Below, one piece after another: positions 18,478 to 29,738 of a stretch of DNA of 64,000 nucleotides. Positions within the stretch are counted from its first letter, which is position 1. Each line of letters starts with the position of its first letter. A model generated the notes under the pieces. The model had not been told where the DNA came from. It saw only the letters and a list, made by a program, of their open reading frames with translations, and made no database searches. The DNA is from Aquabacterium parvum (GTDB lineage: Bacteria > Pseudomonadota > Gammaproteobacteria > Burkholderiales > Burkholderiaceae_C), in contig NZ_LFRI01000341.1 in NCBI RefSeq assembly GCF_001447195.1, positions 248,001 to 312,000 on the forward strand. The letters run 5' to 3'. The position numbers were made by a program, and so were the translations under genes.

Positions 18478-19698
18478 GTGCCAGAGTTCTCACACTCGCC
18501 CACACCGAATCCCCCGGTAAATGGGGCTGGCACGGGCTTGCCGCCCGTTCGCTTGAAGGTTCTGCACCTCGAAGACAACGAAGGCGACCACGCCCTGGTG
18601 ACCGCCCACCTTCGCCGAGGCGGCATCGAGGCCGACATCACCCGGGTCGAGACCGAGCGGGCCCTCATCGAGGCGCTGGCGGAGGACTGGGACCTGATCC
18701 TGTCCGACTACAACCTGCCTGGCTACTCCGGCCTGGCGGCGCTCGACAAGGTGCGCGCTCTGGGCAAACTCGTGCCATTCATCCTGGTTTCGGGCGAAAT
18801 CGGCGAGGACATCGCCGTCCAGGCCATGCGCAATGGCGCCAACGACTACCTGCTCAAAAGCAACCTCGCCCGCCTGGCCCCGGCCGCCCTGCTGGCCATC
18901 GAAGCCAACCGCACCCGCATCGCCAAGCAGCGCGCCGACCACGCGCTGACCCGCTCGCGCCAGCAGTTGCGTGAGCTCGCCCAGCACTTGCAGACCAGCA
19001 TCGAACAAGAACGCGCCGCCATCGCCCGCGAGATCCACGACGACGTCGGTGGGGCCCTGACGGCTGTGAAATTCGACCTGGCCTGGATCGCTCGCCACGC
19101 CCCGACGCCCGAGATCGCAGACAGGGTGCAACAGGCGCTGGAGTCCATCGGTCACGCCCACGAGGCCAGCCAGCGCATCATGCACAACCTGCGCCCGGCC
19201 ATCCTGGAGCAGGGTTTGGTGGCCGCCCTGCAGTGGATGACCGACCGCTTCGGCAAGCGCACCGGCATCGAAACCACCTTCCGCACCAGCCACGAAAAGA
19301 TGCAGCTGGCCATCGGCGTGCCCCTGGTGGCCTACCGTTTCGCCCAGGAGGCGCTGACGAATGTCTCCAAACACGCACAGGCCAGCAAGGTCAGCGTCGA
19401 TGTCTCGCAGGCCGGGGGCGTGTTGTCCATCGAAGTGACCGACAATGGCCGAGGCCTGAGCCCGGAGGACCTGGCCAAGGCGCGCTCCTTCGGGATCCGC
19501 GGCCTGCACGAACGCGCCGAGACGGTGGGCGGCTGGGTCGACCTCAGCAGCAAACCCGGCGTGACCTCGTTGATCCTGTCCGTGCCGCTCTCCGGCCCTG
19601 AAAACGGTTTCATCGATCGACTGCTGCCCGCACTGGATGGTGACGCAGCGATCGCTGACCCCGACCGAGACGACCCGACCGCCTGGGGCAACCTATGA
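18478..19698 (+). CDS. receiver-headed NarL-type histidine kinase
   Basis: Soluble kinase of about 406 residues with no membrane or periplasmic sensor. An N-terminal receiver domain (KVLHLEDNEGDHALV, acceptor Asp77 in LILSDYNLPGYSG) is joined by a helix to a HisKA_3 dimerisation domain with His187 in AAIAREIHDDVGGALTA and a HATPase domain (EALTNVSKHAQASKV, DNGRGLSPED). Such receiver-headed kinases are usually inputs from another kinase rather than direct sensors. A GTG at 18478 is chosen because residues upstream of it are not family-like; the start is uncertain. The stop overlaps the next gene's ATG. Confidence 0.88.
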   Translation: MPEFSHSPTPNPPVNGAGTGLPPVRLKVLHLEDNEGDHALVTAHLRRGGIEADITRVETERALIEALAEDWDLILSDYNLPGYSGLAALDKVRALGKLVPFILVSGEIGEDIAVQAMRNGANDYLLKSNLARLAPAALLAIEANRTRIAKQRADHALTRSRQQLRELAQHLQTSIEQERAAIAREIHDDVGGALTAVKFDLAWIARHAPTPEIADRVQQALESIGHAHEASQRIMHNLRPAILEQGLVAALQWMTDRFGKRTGIETTFRTSHEKMQLAIGVPLVAYRFAQEALTNVSKHAQASKVSVDVSQAGGVLSIEVTDNGRGLSPEDLAKARSFGIRGLHERAETVGGWVDLSSKPGVTSLILSVPLSGPENGFIDRLLPALDGDAAIADPDRDDPTAWGNL

Positions 19699-20324
19699 TC
19701 AAAGTCATCCTCTGTGACGACCACGCGCTGATCCGACGCGGCATCCGCGACACCCTGGCCGACGCCGAAGACATCGACGTCGTGGGCGAAGCCGCCGACT
19801 ACGGCGAGCTGCGCGCCCTCTTTCGCGACCAAAGCTGCGACGTGCTGGTGCTGGACATCAACCTGCCCGGCCGCAGCGGCCTGGACGTGCTGCACGTGCT
19901 CAAGGAAGAAGGCAACCCGGTCAAGGTGCTGGTGGTCTCCATGTACCCCGAAGACCAGTACGCCATGCGGGCCCTGAAAGCGGGCGCCAGCGGTTACCTC
20001 AACAAGGGCAGCGACGCCGCCCAGATCGTCGCCGCCGTGCGCACCGTCTCGCAGGGCAAGAAATATGTCACGCCCGAGATGGCGCAGATGCTGGTCGACA
20101 ACCTGACCACCCCCGCCCAGGAAGACGCCCACCAGAAGCTCTCGGACCGCGAACTGCAGACGCTGGTGATGATCGCCTCGGGCAAGCGCCTGTCCGACAT
20201 CGCCGAGCAGCTGCTGCTCAGCCCCAAGACGGTGAGCGTCTACCGCGCCCGCGTGCTGGAAAAGCTGGCCCTGACCAACAACTCCGAGCTGACGGTCTAC
20301 GCCATCCGCAACGGGCTGGTCTGA
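19695..20324 (+). CDS. LuxR/NarL-family response regulator
   Basis: DNA-binding regulator of 209 residues: a receiver domain with acceptor Asp54 in VLVLDINLPGRSG, the switch region VVSMYPEDQYA, and a C-terminal LuxR helix-turn-helix (LSDRELQTLVMIASGKRLSD, LLLSPKTVSVYRARVLEKL). Its ATG overlaps the kinase stop (ATGA), so the two form a cognate pair. The next genes downstream, a flippase and a glycosyltransferase, are plausible targets by position only. Confidence 0.95.
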   Translation: MIKVILCDDHALIRRGIRDTLADAEDIDVVGEAADYGELRALFRDQSCDVLVLDINLPGRSGLDVLHVLKEEGNPVKVLVVSMYPEDQYAMRALKAGASGYLNKGSDAAQIVAAVRTVSQGKKYVTPEMAQMLVDNLTTPAQEDAHQKLSDRELQTLVMIASGKRLSDIAEQLLLSPKTVSVYRARVLEKLALTNNSELTVYAIRNGLV

Positions 20325-20335
20325 GCGCTCATTTC

Positions 20336-20358
20336 CCCCTGATTTGGTGGTTCAGGGG
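20336..20358 (+). terminator. hairpin after the response regulator gene
   Basis: CCCCTGA, 9-base loop, TCAGGGG, located 12 bases past the stop. No U-tract follows, so termination would be weak and read-through to the flippase gene is possible. Confidence 0.35.
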
Positions 20359-20407
20359 CACGCCCTCCCCGCCGAAAACCCTTTCGGACAAGGGATGATC
20401 GCGACCC

Positions 20408-21934
20408 ATGAACATCAAGCGCTCGCAGCAGTCGGCCTTTGACGCGGCCAAATGGATGACGGGGTCGAGCTACATCGTCTTCGTCACCGGCTTCGTCAAC
20501 AGCATCTTCATCACCCGGGGGCTGGGCCCGGAGGCCTACGGCGTCTACTCCTACCTGATCTGGATGGTGAGCACGGCCGTGAGCCTGGCCGGTGGGGGCC
20601 TGAACGTCACGGCCATCCGCTTCATCGCCGAGGCTGTGGGGCGCGGTGACGTCGAGCAGGGCCATGCCATCTTCCTGCGACTGCGCAAGGTGCTGTGGCT
20701 GGCGTTGGCCGGCATGGGGGCCCTTTTGCTGGCCACGGCCTTCTTGCCCGCCGTGTACCCGGTGGAGGTGTCTCAGCGGCTGGTGCTGCACCTGGTGTTC
20801 GTGGTGCTGTGCGCCGTGTTGCGCGCCCTGTACATGTTCGAGGTCTCTGCCTCCAAGGGCTACTCGGTCTTTCACACCGAGGCCATCACCACCACGCTGA
20901 TCAGCCTGGGCACCACGGCCACGACCTTCACGCTGTTCATGACCAAGCAGGGACTGGATGCCTACCTGTTGCTGTTCCTGGCGGCAGCGGCCTTGCACCC
21001 GGTGATCGCCCACGTGCTGATGCGCCGCGCCGGCCTGCGCCCCTCGGACGGCCCGCTGCCCGACGACATCAAGGCCAAGCTCAACGAAGGCGTGCGCTGG
21101 AACACCTCGCTGACGCTGGTGGGCATGCTGTCGTCCAAGTCGATGGACACCTACCTGCTGGGCCTGAGCGCGATGACGACTTACGTCGGCTTCTACAACA
21201 TCGCTGGCGCGCTGTCCAAGAGCGGCATGGACCTGCTGACCAACGGCTTCTCGTCGATGCTGCTGCCGTTCATCTCGCGAGCCCAGGGGGAAGGTGGGCG
21301 CGAAAAGGTGCAGGAGATCTTCTCGGTCTCGGTGCGTTTCTACCAGTTCATGGGTGTGCTGGTGGCCGCAGGCGGCTGGCTGATGTCCGAGCTGATCGTG
21401 CACACGCTGTACGGCCATGCCTACGACGAGGTCATCCCCGCCCTGCAGACCATGGCCATCGTCGGCGGGCTGACGACGTCCTCGGCCTCCTACTCGGCCG
21501 TGTTCATCGCCACCGACAACCACCAGGCCCGCCTGCGCTTCATCTTTGCAGGCGCCGGCATCTCGGTGGCCACAGCCTTCCTGTTCATCCCCTGGCTGGG
21601 CTACACGGGCGCGCTGCTGTCCAACGCCGTGGGCAACATCCTCTATGTGGCGATGGTGGGCACGGTGGCGCATCGCAGCCTGGGCATCCGCTTCCCGGTG
21701 CGCAACGTGGCGCTGCAGCTGCTGGCCGCCTTGATGGCGCTGGGCGTGGTCGAGCTGGCGCTGCATGACCCGAGTTCGATCTGGCGCACGCTGGTGTCCA
21801 CCGTGCTGTTCGGCGTGCTCTTCCTGATCCTGACCCTGAACATCGGGGCCTGGGAGAAAAACGACCTGGACATGCTGCGCAAGAACTCCAAGGCCCTGGG
21901 GCGCGTCATCGACGCGCTTCAGTGGCGTCGATGA
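20408..21934 (+). CDS. polysaccharide flippase (Wzx/MOP superfamily)
   Basis: Integral inner-membrane protein of 508 residues with roughly 12-14 hydrophobic segments, e.g. SSYIVFVTGFVNSIFITRGL at the start. The opening FVNSIFITRGLGPEAYGVYSY and the internal NTSLTLVGMLSSKSMDTYLLG are typical of O-antigen/exopolysaccharide flippases that move lipid-linked sugars to the periplasm. A GT4 glycosyltransferase gene follows after 43 bases. No polymerase or priming transferase is in the window, so the glycan is unknown. Confidence 0.88.
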   Translation: MNIKRSQQSAFDAAKWMTGSSYIVFVTGFVNSIFITRGLGPEAYGVYSYLIWMVSTAVSLAGGGLNVTAIRFIAEAVGRGDVEQGHAIFLRLRKVLWLALAGMGALLLATAFLPAVYPVEVSQRLVLHLVFVVLCAVLRALYMFEVSASKGYSVFHTEAITTTLISLGTTATTFTLFMTKQGLDAYLLLFLAAAALHPVIAHVLMRRAGLRPSDGPLPDDIKAKLNEGVRWNTSLTLVGMLSSKSMDTYLLGLSAMTTYVGFYNIAGALSKSGMDLLTNGFSSMLLPFISRAQGEGGREKVQEIFSVSVRFYQFMGVLVAAGGWLMSELIVHTLYGHAYDEVIPALQTMAIVGGLTTSSASYSAVFIATDNHQARLRFIFAGAGISVATAFLFIPWLGYTGALLSNAVGNILYVAMVGTVAHRSLGIRFPVRNVALQLLAALMALGVVELALHDPSSIWRTLVSTVLFGVLFLILTLNIGAWEKNDLDMLRKNSKALGRVIDALQWRR

Positions 21935-21977
21935 AACCCGCGCAGTCCCTCGCCGACGCCCCATCACCCAGGCCACC

Positions 21978-23321
21978 ATGAACCAGCCCGCCTCGACGCC
22001 AGACCGCTTTGACGCCTCGCCACCGTTGGCCAGTGGCCGTTGCCTGATCGTCACTGCCCTGCCCCTGGACGACCTTCAAGCCAGCCGCCACGGCATCTAC
22101 CAGCGCCTGCGGATGCTGATGACGGCCATGGCTGGAACCGGCTTGATGCTGGACGTTGTGTGCTCGCAAGGCAACCGGGTGGAAGGGCATGACTCGGCGG
22201 CCCTGGCGCGCGTGTCAGACGGCATCCGCGAGCACTGGGGCCTGCAGGCGCGCGTGCTCGGGCTGACCCGCTCGGTCAAAGACGTGCACACGCCCTACAT
22301 CGTTCAACAGCTGCTGGGCTGCGTGTCGCAACGCTGGTCGCCCGGCATGCGCGCAGCGGTGGCCGGGGGCCAGCTCGAGGTGCTGCAACGCGCCCTCGAT
22401 GAAAAGCCCGTGCTGGTGCTGGCGCATCGGCTGCGCAGCATGGCCTTGCTCTGTGCCTGCCAGGGGCTGCCGACAGCGGTGTTCGACATGGACGACATCG
22501 AGCACGTGGTGCACCAGCGCCGCATGGGCCTGGGCCAGAGCACACGCGAGCGTTGGCTGTCGCGCGCCGAGTTGCCCGCCCTGGCACGCCTGGAGCGTCA
22601 GGCCGTGCGGCGCGCCTGGAAAACGCTGGTGTGCGCCCGTGACGATGCGCAACTGCTGGCCGACTTCTGCGACGTGCCGACCGAACGGGTCACCGTGGTG
22701 CCGAACGGCCTGCCTTTGCCGCCGCAGGGCTCACAGGGCACGGTGAGCTCGCAGGCTCCGAACCTGTCCATGCCCGCTGCCCAGGCGCCCATCCTGCTGA
22801 TGGTCGGCATCTACTCCTACGAGCCGAACGGCGAAGGCGCGCGTCACTTCATCGAGCACACCTGGCCTCTGGTGCGCCAGGCCCGGCCCGATGCCGAGGT
22901 CTGGTTCGCAGGCGCCAGCCCGCAGGCCATCGGCGAGGCTTCTCGCATGCCCGAGGGCGTCAAGCTGCTGGGCTTTGTGGACGACATCGAAGCGGTGTAC
23001 GCGCAAGCCAGCGTGGTGATCTGCCCCATCCTCACGGGCGGAGGCACGCGAGTCAAGCTGATCGAAGCGGCGTTGCGCGGCAAGCCCATCGTGTCGACGA
23101 CGCTGGGCGCCGAGGGCCTTGGCTTCACCGATGGGCAACAGGCGCTGCTGCGTGACAGCCCGTCGGCCATGGCCGAGGGCTGCCTGGAGCTGCTGGCGGC
23201 CCCACAACGAGCGGCGCAACTGGGCGAAGCGGCTCGCGCCTACGCCCAGCAACACTACGACCGCGATCGCATCGCCGAGGCGCTGGCCGCTCAGTGCCGT
23301 CGGAAGCTGGCCCCCGGCTGA
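21978..23321 (+). CDS. GT4-family glycosyltransferase
   Basis: Cytoplasmic GT-B glycosyltransferase of 447 residues. The C-terminal nucleotide-sugar half shows VTVVPNGLPLPP, ILLMVGIYSYEPNGEGARHF, LLGFVDDIEAVYAQASVVIC and GGGTRVKLIEAALRGKPIV, the usual group 1 layout. The N-terminal acceptor half carries no distinctive motif. It follows the flippase gene, so it probably builds the same surface glycan or lipid-linked sugar. It converges with dps 25 bases on. Confidence 0.9.
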   Translation: MNQPASTPDRFDASPPLASGRCLIVTALPLDDLQASRHGIYQRLRMLMTAMAGTGLMLDVVCSQGNRVEGHDSAALARVSDGIREHWGLQARVLGLTRSVKDVHTPYIVQQLLGCVSQRWSPGMRAAVAGGQLEVLQRALDEKPVLVLAHRLRSMALLCACQGLPTAVFDMDDIEHVVHQRRMGLGQSTRERWLSRAELPALARLERQAVRRAWKTLVCARDDAQLLADFCDVPTERVTVVPNGLPLPPQGSQGTVSSQAPNLSMPAAQAPILLMVGIYSYEPNGEGARHFIEHTWPLVRQARPDAEVWFAGASPQAIGEASRMPEGVKLLGFVDDIEAVYAQASVVICPILTGGGTRVKLIEAALRGKPIVSTTLGAEGLGFTDGQQALLRDSPSAMAEGCLELLAAPQRAAQLGEAARAYAQQHYDRDRIAEALAAQCRRKLAPG

Positions 23322-23346
23322 GGCAGCGGCCAGCGCCCTTCCTTGC

Positions 23347-23892
23347 TCAGTCTTCGAGCAACGAGCGCAGCATCCAGGCGGCCTTCTCGTGCACGTCCAG
23401 GCGCTGGGTCAGCAGGTCGGCAGAAGGCTCGTCGGAGGCTTCATCGACCAAGGGGTACAAGGAGCGAGCGGTGCGTGCCACGGCTTCGTGCCCGGCCACC
23501 AGGATGCGGATCATCTCCTTGGACTTGGGCGGCTCGCTGGGCGCATCGGGCAGCGAACTGAGCTTGGCGTAGTCAGCGAACGAGCCCTTGGCCGTGAAGC
23601 CCAGTGCGCGAACGCGCTCGGCGATCGGGTCCACCGCGTTCCACAACTCCGTGTACTGGTCCATGAACATGGTGTGCAGGGTGTTGAACATCGGTCCCGT
23701 CACGTTCCAATGGAAGTTGTGCGTGGTCAGGTACAGCGTGAAGGTGTCGGCCAGCAGGCCATTGAGGCCCTTGGCGATGGCAGCGCGGTGGCCGGCGGAA
23801 ATGCCGATGTCAATGGCCTGGCCTTTGGGCACCGGCTTGGCCGCAGCCTTGGTGGCGGACTTGGCGGCAGGTTTCTTGTCGGTCTTGGCCAT
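23347..23892 (-). CDS. dps: Dps family DNA-protecting ferritin
   Basis: Dodecameric mini-ferritin of 181 residues that oxidises and stores iron and protects DNA. Ferroxidase-region motifs are [28 protein letters not shown] and IAERVRALG. The site aligned to E. coli Asp67 is Met77, with Asp78 next to it. The first 24 residues are Lys/Ala/Pro-rich, resembling histone H1 tails, and could bind DNA. AGGAG lies 8 bases before the ATG. Transcribed alone, between the glycosyltransferase and uvrD. Confidence 0.94.
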   Translation of the reverse strand: MAKTDKKPAAKSATKAAAKPVPKGQAIDIGISAGHRAAIAKGLNGLLADTFTLYLTTHNFHWNVTGPMFNTLHTMFMDQYTELWNAVDPIAERVRALGFTAKGSFADYAKLSSLPDAPSEPPKSKEMIRILVAGHEAVARTARSLYPLVDEASDEPSADLLTQRLDVHEKAAWMLRSLLED

Positions 23893-23933
23893 GGATCAAT
23901 CTCCTGAGCAGACAAAATTGAATGGATGTTCTG

Positions 23934-23962
23934 ACTGTAGCAAGGGTCCGTGACGCTTGACA
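23934..23962 (-). promoter_or_regulatory. candidate dps promoter
   Basis: On the minus strand TGTCAA (23957-23962), a 17-base spacer and an extended TGCTACAGT -10 element (TACAGT at 23934-23939), about 40 bases before the ATG. I could not identify an OxyR or Fur site with confidence. Confidence 0.4.
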
Positions 23963-24065
23963 CCCAGCCTGCACAAACCCGACACAAGCGCTTCTATCGA
24001 ACGCTTGTCCAGAATCTATCGCGACACCAGTCCTGCACCACCGGCCAGGGCAGCAGGGTGTGGGC

Positions 24066-26492
<2,427 letters not shown>

Positions 26493-26599
26493 CCCCGGAT
26501 TGTAGGGACCCCGGCGTTGACGCCGGCTGCAGGGGACACTAGCCTGCTTGGGTCACACCTGCGTGCTGCCCCACCTCCAACCCGACGCAACCTTGCCTC

Positions 26600-27586
26600 A
26601 TGACGCCCCTCAAACTCCTGGCCGCATCGCTGGCCGGCCTGGCCCTCGTGACCGCCGTGAACGCCGGCCCGCTGCTCGAGAAGCTGCGCGAGCGCCGCCA
26701 GGCCCAGGCATCGGGTGCGACGGAACCAGGCGCCAGCCATGTCCCCACGACGCCAGGCACCCACCGACTCACGCTCACCTGGCGCGGCGAGACCCGCCAA
26801 TGGATGCTGCATGTGCCGCACAACTTCCAGTCGGGTCGGCCCACGGCTGTTGTCTACTTCTTCCACGGAGGCGGTGGCAACATGGAACACGGCTCAGATG
26901 ACCGCCTCTATGGGCAGATCGGTGCATCAGACCGCCTGGGCCACCTGGTCGTCTTCCCCAACGGCCACGGCCGACTGAAGTCCGGCAAGCTCGCCACCTG
27001 GAACGCCGGCAACTGTTGCGGCGCCGCGCGCGATGACCAGGTCGACGACGTCGGCTTCGTGCGCGCCATCCACGCCGAGCTGGGCAAGCGGTTCCAGGTC
27101 GACCCCAGGCAGGTGTTCGCCGCCGGCATGTCCAACGGCGCCATGATGTCCTACCGCCTGGCGTGCGAAGCCAGCGACCTGTTCACCGCCATCACCGCCG
27201 TCGCGGGCACCGACAACACCCGCACTTGCCAGCCAAGCCGCCCGGTGTCGGTGCTGCACATCCACGCGAAGGACGACGAGCGGGTGCTCTTCAACGGTGG
27301 CGCCGGCAAGGCCTCCCAGCAAGTGACCGACTTCACGTCCGTGGCCGACTCGGTGGCGCGCTGGGTGACCCACGACGCGTGCCAGGCCACGCCCCGCACG
27401 GTGCCGACGCAAGCTGGCGCGAGCTGCACCGAGCACGATGGCTGCCAGGGTGGCGCCCGCGTGAAGCTGTGTGTGACCGACACAGGTGGGCACTCCTGGC
27501 CGGGCGGTCAGAAGGCCCGAGGCGGGCGAGGCAGCACGGCCTTGTCGGCCACCGACGAGATGACCCGATTCTTTTTCGGCCGCTGA
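26600..27586 (+). CDS. secreted alpha/beta-hydrolase esterase, PHB-depolymerase/LpqC family
   Basis: Exported hydrolase of 328 residues. A signal peptide covers about the first 22 residues (LLAASLAGLALVTAVNAG). The fold carries an oxyanion loop VVYFFHGGGGNMEHG, the nucleophile Ser178 in AAGMSNGAMMSYRL and a catalytic His in TGGHSWPGG. The family includes polyhydroxybutyrate depolymerases, feruloyl and acetyl-xylan esterases; substrate cannot be told from sequence. Several Cys pairs suggest disulfides in the periplasm or outside. It converges with the beta-CASP gene 16 bases on. Confidence 0.9.
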   Translation: MTPLKLLAASLAGLALVTAVNAGPLLEKLRERRQAQASGATEPGASHVPTTPGTHRLTLTWRGETRQWMLHVPHNFQSGRPTAVVYFFHGGGGNMEHGSDDRLYGQIGASDRLGHLVVFPNGHGRLKSGKLATWNAGNCCGAARDDQVDDVGFVRAIHAELGKRFQVDPRQVFAAGMSNGAMMSYRLACEASDLFTAITAVAGTDNTRTCQPSRPVSVLHIHAKDDERVLFNGGAGKASQQVTDFTSVADSVARWVTHDACQATPRTVPTQAGASCTEHDGCQGGARVKLCVTDTGGHSWPGGQKARGGRGSTALSATDEMTRFFFGR

Positions 27587-27602
27587 GCCGAAAACCACCG
27601 GC

Positions 27603-28976
27603 TCAGTCGAGCCGGAAGGTCTCGCGGTAATCGGGCACCCGGGCCGACCAGCCCAATTGCTCCTGGATGCGCAGGCGCAGCGTGTCGGCGGCATGGGGCT
27701 CGCCATGGGTCACGAACACCTGCCGGGGCGCCTCGCCCAGGACTTTGAGCCAGCTCAGCAGGCCGCTCTGGTCGGCGTGCGCCGACAGCCCCTCGATCTG
27801 CGCCACCTCGGCCCGGATCGACACGTATTCGCCAAACAGCTTGATCGACTTGGCGCCTGCGGCCAGGTCCGCACCACGCGTGCCCCCGGCCTGGAAGCCA
27901 CTGAGCACGATGGTGTTGCGCGGGTGTGTGCCGAAGTTAGCGATGTGGTGCAGCACCCGCCCACCCGTCACCATGCCACTGCCCGCGATGACCACCATCG
28001 GGTAGCGCTGCCGCATCAGCGCCTTCGATTCATCCACGGAGCTGACAAAGCGCGTCATGTGGCGGATGCCCTCACACTCGTCGTCGCTGAGCCGGTGCAG
28101 GTGGTTGTGGCGCTCGTACAGGCCCGTGGCCTTGATGCCCATGGGGCTGTCCAGCACCACCGGCAAGTCCGGGATGGCACCGGCCTGCTTGAGCCGGTAA
28201 AGCCCGTACAACAGGCTTTGCGTGCGCCCCACCGCGAACGCGGGCACGATCACGACCCCGCCTCGGGCTGCCGTGCGTCGCACGATGTCGCCCAGTTGCT
28301 CGATCGGGTCTTGCTCCATGTGATGGCGATCGCCGTAGGTCGACTCGATCACCACCCAGTCGGCCCGCTGACCGGCTTGAGGAGGCAACATGACCAGGTC
28401 ATCGTCGCGCCCCAGGTCACCTGAAAACAGCACGCTGCGCTCGCCGTTTCCAACGCGGATGCTGCTGGCACCCAGGATGTGACCTGCGGGCGTGAACTCG
28501 ATCTGAGCGCCGCCCAGGTCGAGCCGACCATCCGAGCCCACGCGTTGCAGGTGCTGGATGGCTCGGTGCGCATCGTCCACCGTGTAGAGCGGCTCGGCAG
28601 GCTGGTGCTTGGTCTTGCCGTGGCGGTTGCGGTAGCGGGCCTCCTCCTCCTGAAGGTGCGCCGTGTCAAGCAACAGGACCTCGGCGAGCTCGGCCGTCGC
28701 GGCCGTGGTCCAGATGCGTCCCTTGAACCCCGCCTTCATCAGCAAAGGCAAGGCCCCGCTGTGATCGATGTGGGCGTGGGTGAGCAGGACCGCATCCAGG
28801 CTGCGGACATCAAAAGGCAGCTCGGCCCAGTTGCGCTCTCGCAGGGTCTTGTAGCCCTGGAAAAGGCCACAGTCCACCAACAGGCGCTGGCTGCCAGCCT
28901 GGCTCGCCACGTCCACCAGGCTGCGCGAGCCTGTCACGGTGCCCGTCGCACCATAGAAAGTCAGATCGATCGGCAT
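27603..28976 (-). CDS. beta-CASP metallo-beta-lactamase (RNA exonuclease-like)
   Basis: Predicted Zn-dependent nuclease of 457 residues related to CPSF73 and archaeal/bacterial RNA-processing enzymes. The start MPIDLTFYGATGTVTGSRSL is typical, with the metal motif LTHAHIDHSGALP (His67, His69, Asp71, His72), VIESTYGDRHH and a C-terminal beta-CASP/RMMBL part (GLSAHADQSGLL, VFVTHGEPHAAD). The protein begins 16 bases after a universal stress protein gene, so the two are probably one transcript. Substrate unknown; RNA is the usual one for this branch. Confidence 0.9.
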   Translation of the reverse strand: MPIDLTFYGATGTVTGSRSLVDVASQAGSQRLLVDCGLFQGYKTLRERNWAELPFDVRSLDAVLLTHAHIDHSGALPLLMKAGFKGRIWTTAATAELAEVLLLDTAHLQEEEARYRNRHGKTKHQPAEPLYTVDDAHRAIQHLQRVGSDGRLDLGGAQIEFTPAGHILGASSIRVGNGERSVLFSGDLGRDDDLVMLPPQAGQRADWVVIESTYGDRHHMEQDPIEQLGDIVRRTAARGGVVIVPAFAVGRTQSLLYGLYRLKQAGAIPDLPVVLDSPMGIKATGLYERHNHLHRLSDDECEGIRHMTRFVSSVDESKALMRQRYPMVVIAGSGMVTGGRVLHHIANFGTHPRNTIVLSGFQAGGTRGADLAAGAKSIKLFGEYVSIRAEVAQIEGLSAHADQSGLLSWLKVLGEAPRQVFVTHGEPHAADTLRLRIQEQLGWSARVPDYRETFRLD

Positions 28977-28992
28977 GTTTTCAACGATGGGG

Positions 28993-29439
28993 TCAATGCA
29001 CCACCAGCAGCGGGACCTGGCTGTGGGCCAGCACGCTCTTGGTCAGGCTGCCGTGAATGAGGGCGTCCAGCCCATGGCGGCCATGGGTGGCCATCACGAT
29101 GAGGTCGCAATGCTGCCTGTTCGCCATGTCGACGATGGCCTGCTGCACGTCATCGGTGATCATGAACTGCCCGTCGAACGTCACCCCGGCGGCTTTGGCC
29201 CGGCCCGCGAAGTCAAGCAGCACCTCTCGGGCATGGGCCTCGCAACGCTTCTCGTGATCCTGGAAGGTCGCCACGTCATAGGCCACGGCGGCCTGCTCCA
29301 CCACCAGCACCGGCAGCGGCGGCTCGGCGGTGAAGCCCGTGATCGACGCCCCCAGCATCTTGGCCAGCCCAATGGCGTGGGCCATGGCCTTGTGCGACAA
29401 CTCACTGCCGTCCACCGGCACCAGCAAATGCTCGTACAT
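28993..29439 (-). CDS. universal stress protein (UspA family)
   Basis: Cytoplasmic stress protein of 148 residues. YEHLLVPVDGSELSHKAM begins the domain, and MATHGRHGLDALIHGS is the nucleotide-loop region, close to the ATP-binding G-2x-G-9x-G-S/T pattern with Ala in the first position. ATG 29439 is chosen because GGAGG lies 6-7 bases upstream. It is the first gene of a two-gene unit with the beta-CASP nuclease. Confidence 0.92.
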   Translation of the reverse strand: MYEHLLVPVDGSELSHKAMAHAIGLAKMLGASITGFTAEPPLPVLVVEQAAVAYDVATFQDHEKRCEAHAREVLLDFAGRAKAAGVTFDGQFMITDDVQQAIVDMANRQHCDLIVMATHGRHGLDALIHGSLTKSVLAHSQVPLLVVH

Positions 29440-29600
29440 GATCGCCTCCAGCAAAAGGTGAAACTCGGCTCATCGTAGGCGCAGCGGAGCAAGCCGCCAA
29501 GCCGCCGCCCCACCCCGTTCGGCGGCAATCACCGCCACACTTGACTCACATCATGTTTTGGACCCGCGGGTCGGCGTCCGCGCCACGCGCAGGAATTCGC

Positions 29601-29627
29601 CTGACAAGGTCCGCAGCAACCTAAAAT
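29601..29627 (+). promoter_or_regulatory. candidate valS promoter in a 299-base gap
   Basis: CTGACA (29601-29606), a 15-base spacer and TAAAAT (29622-29627), about 110 bases before the valS ATG. The gap 29440-29738 otherwise shows no gene, and no T-box or riboswitch-like fold; the leader lacks a clear ribosome binding site. Confidence 0.3.
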
Positions 29628-29738
29628 CGAGGTTTGGCCTGCGCGCGGGCTGGCCCCTTGCCCTGCGCAGCGGCCAACCACCGCCCACAGCCGCACCACT
29701 TTCCGCCGCCGAGCCCCGCTCGGCCAGCCGCTCACACC

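Noticed and set aside
29440..29738. T-box or other aminoacyl-tRNA-sensing leader before valS
   Set aside because: No T-box sequence or specifier-loop fold is visible, and such leaders are not expected in this group.
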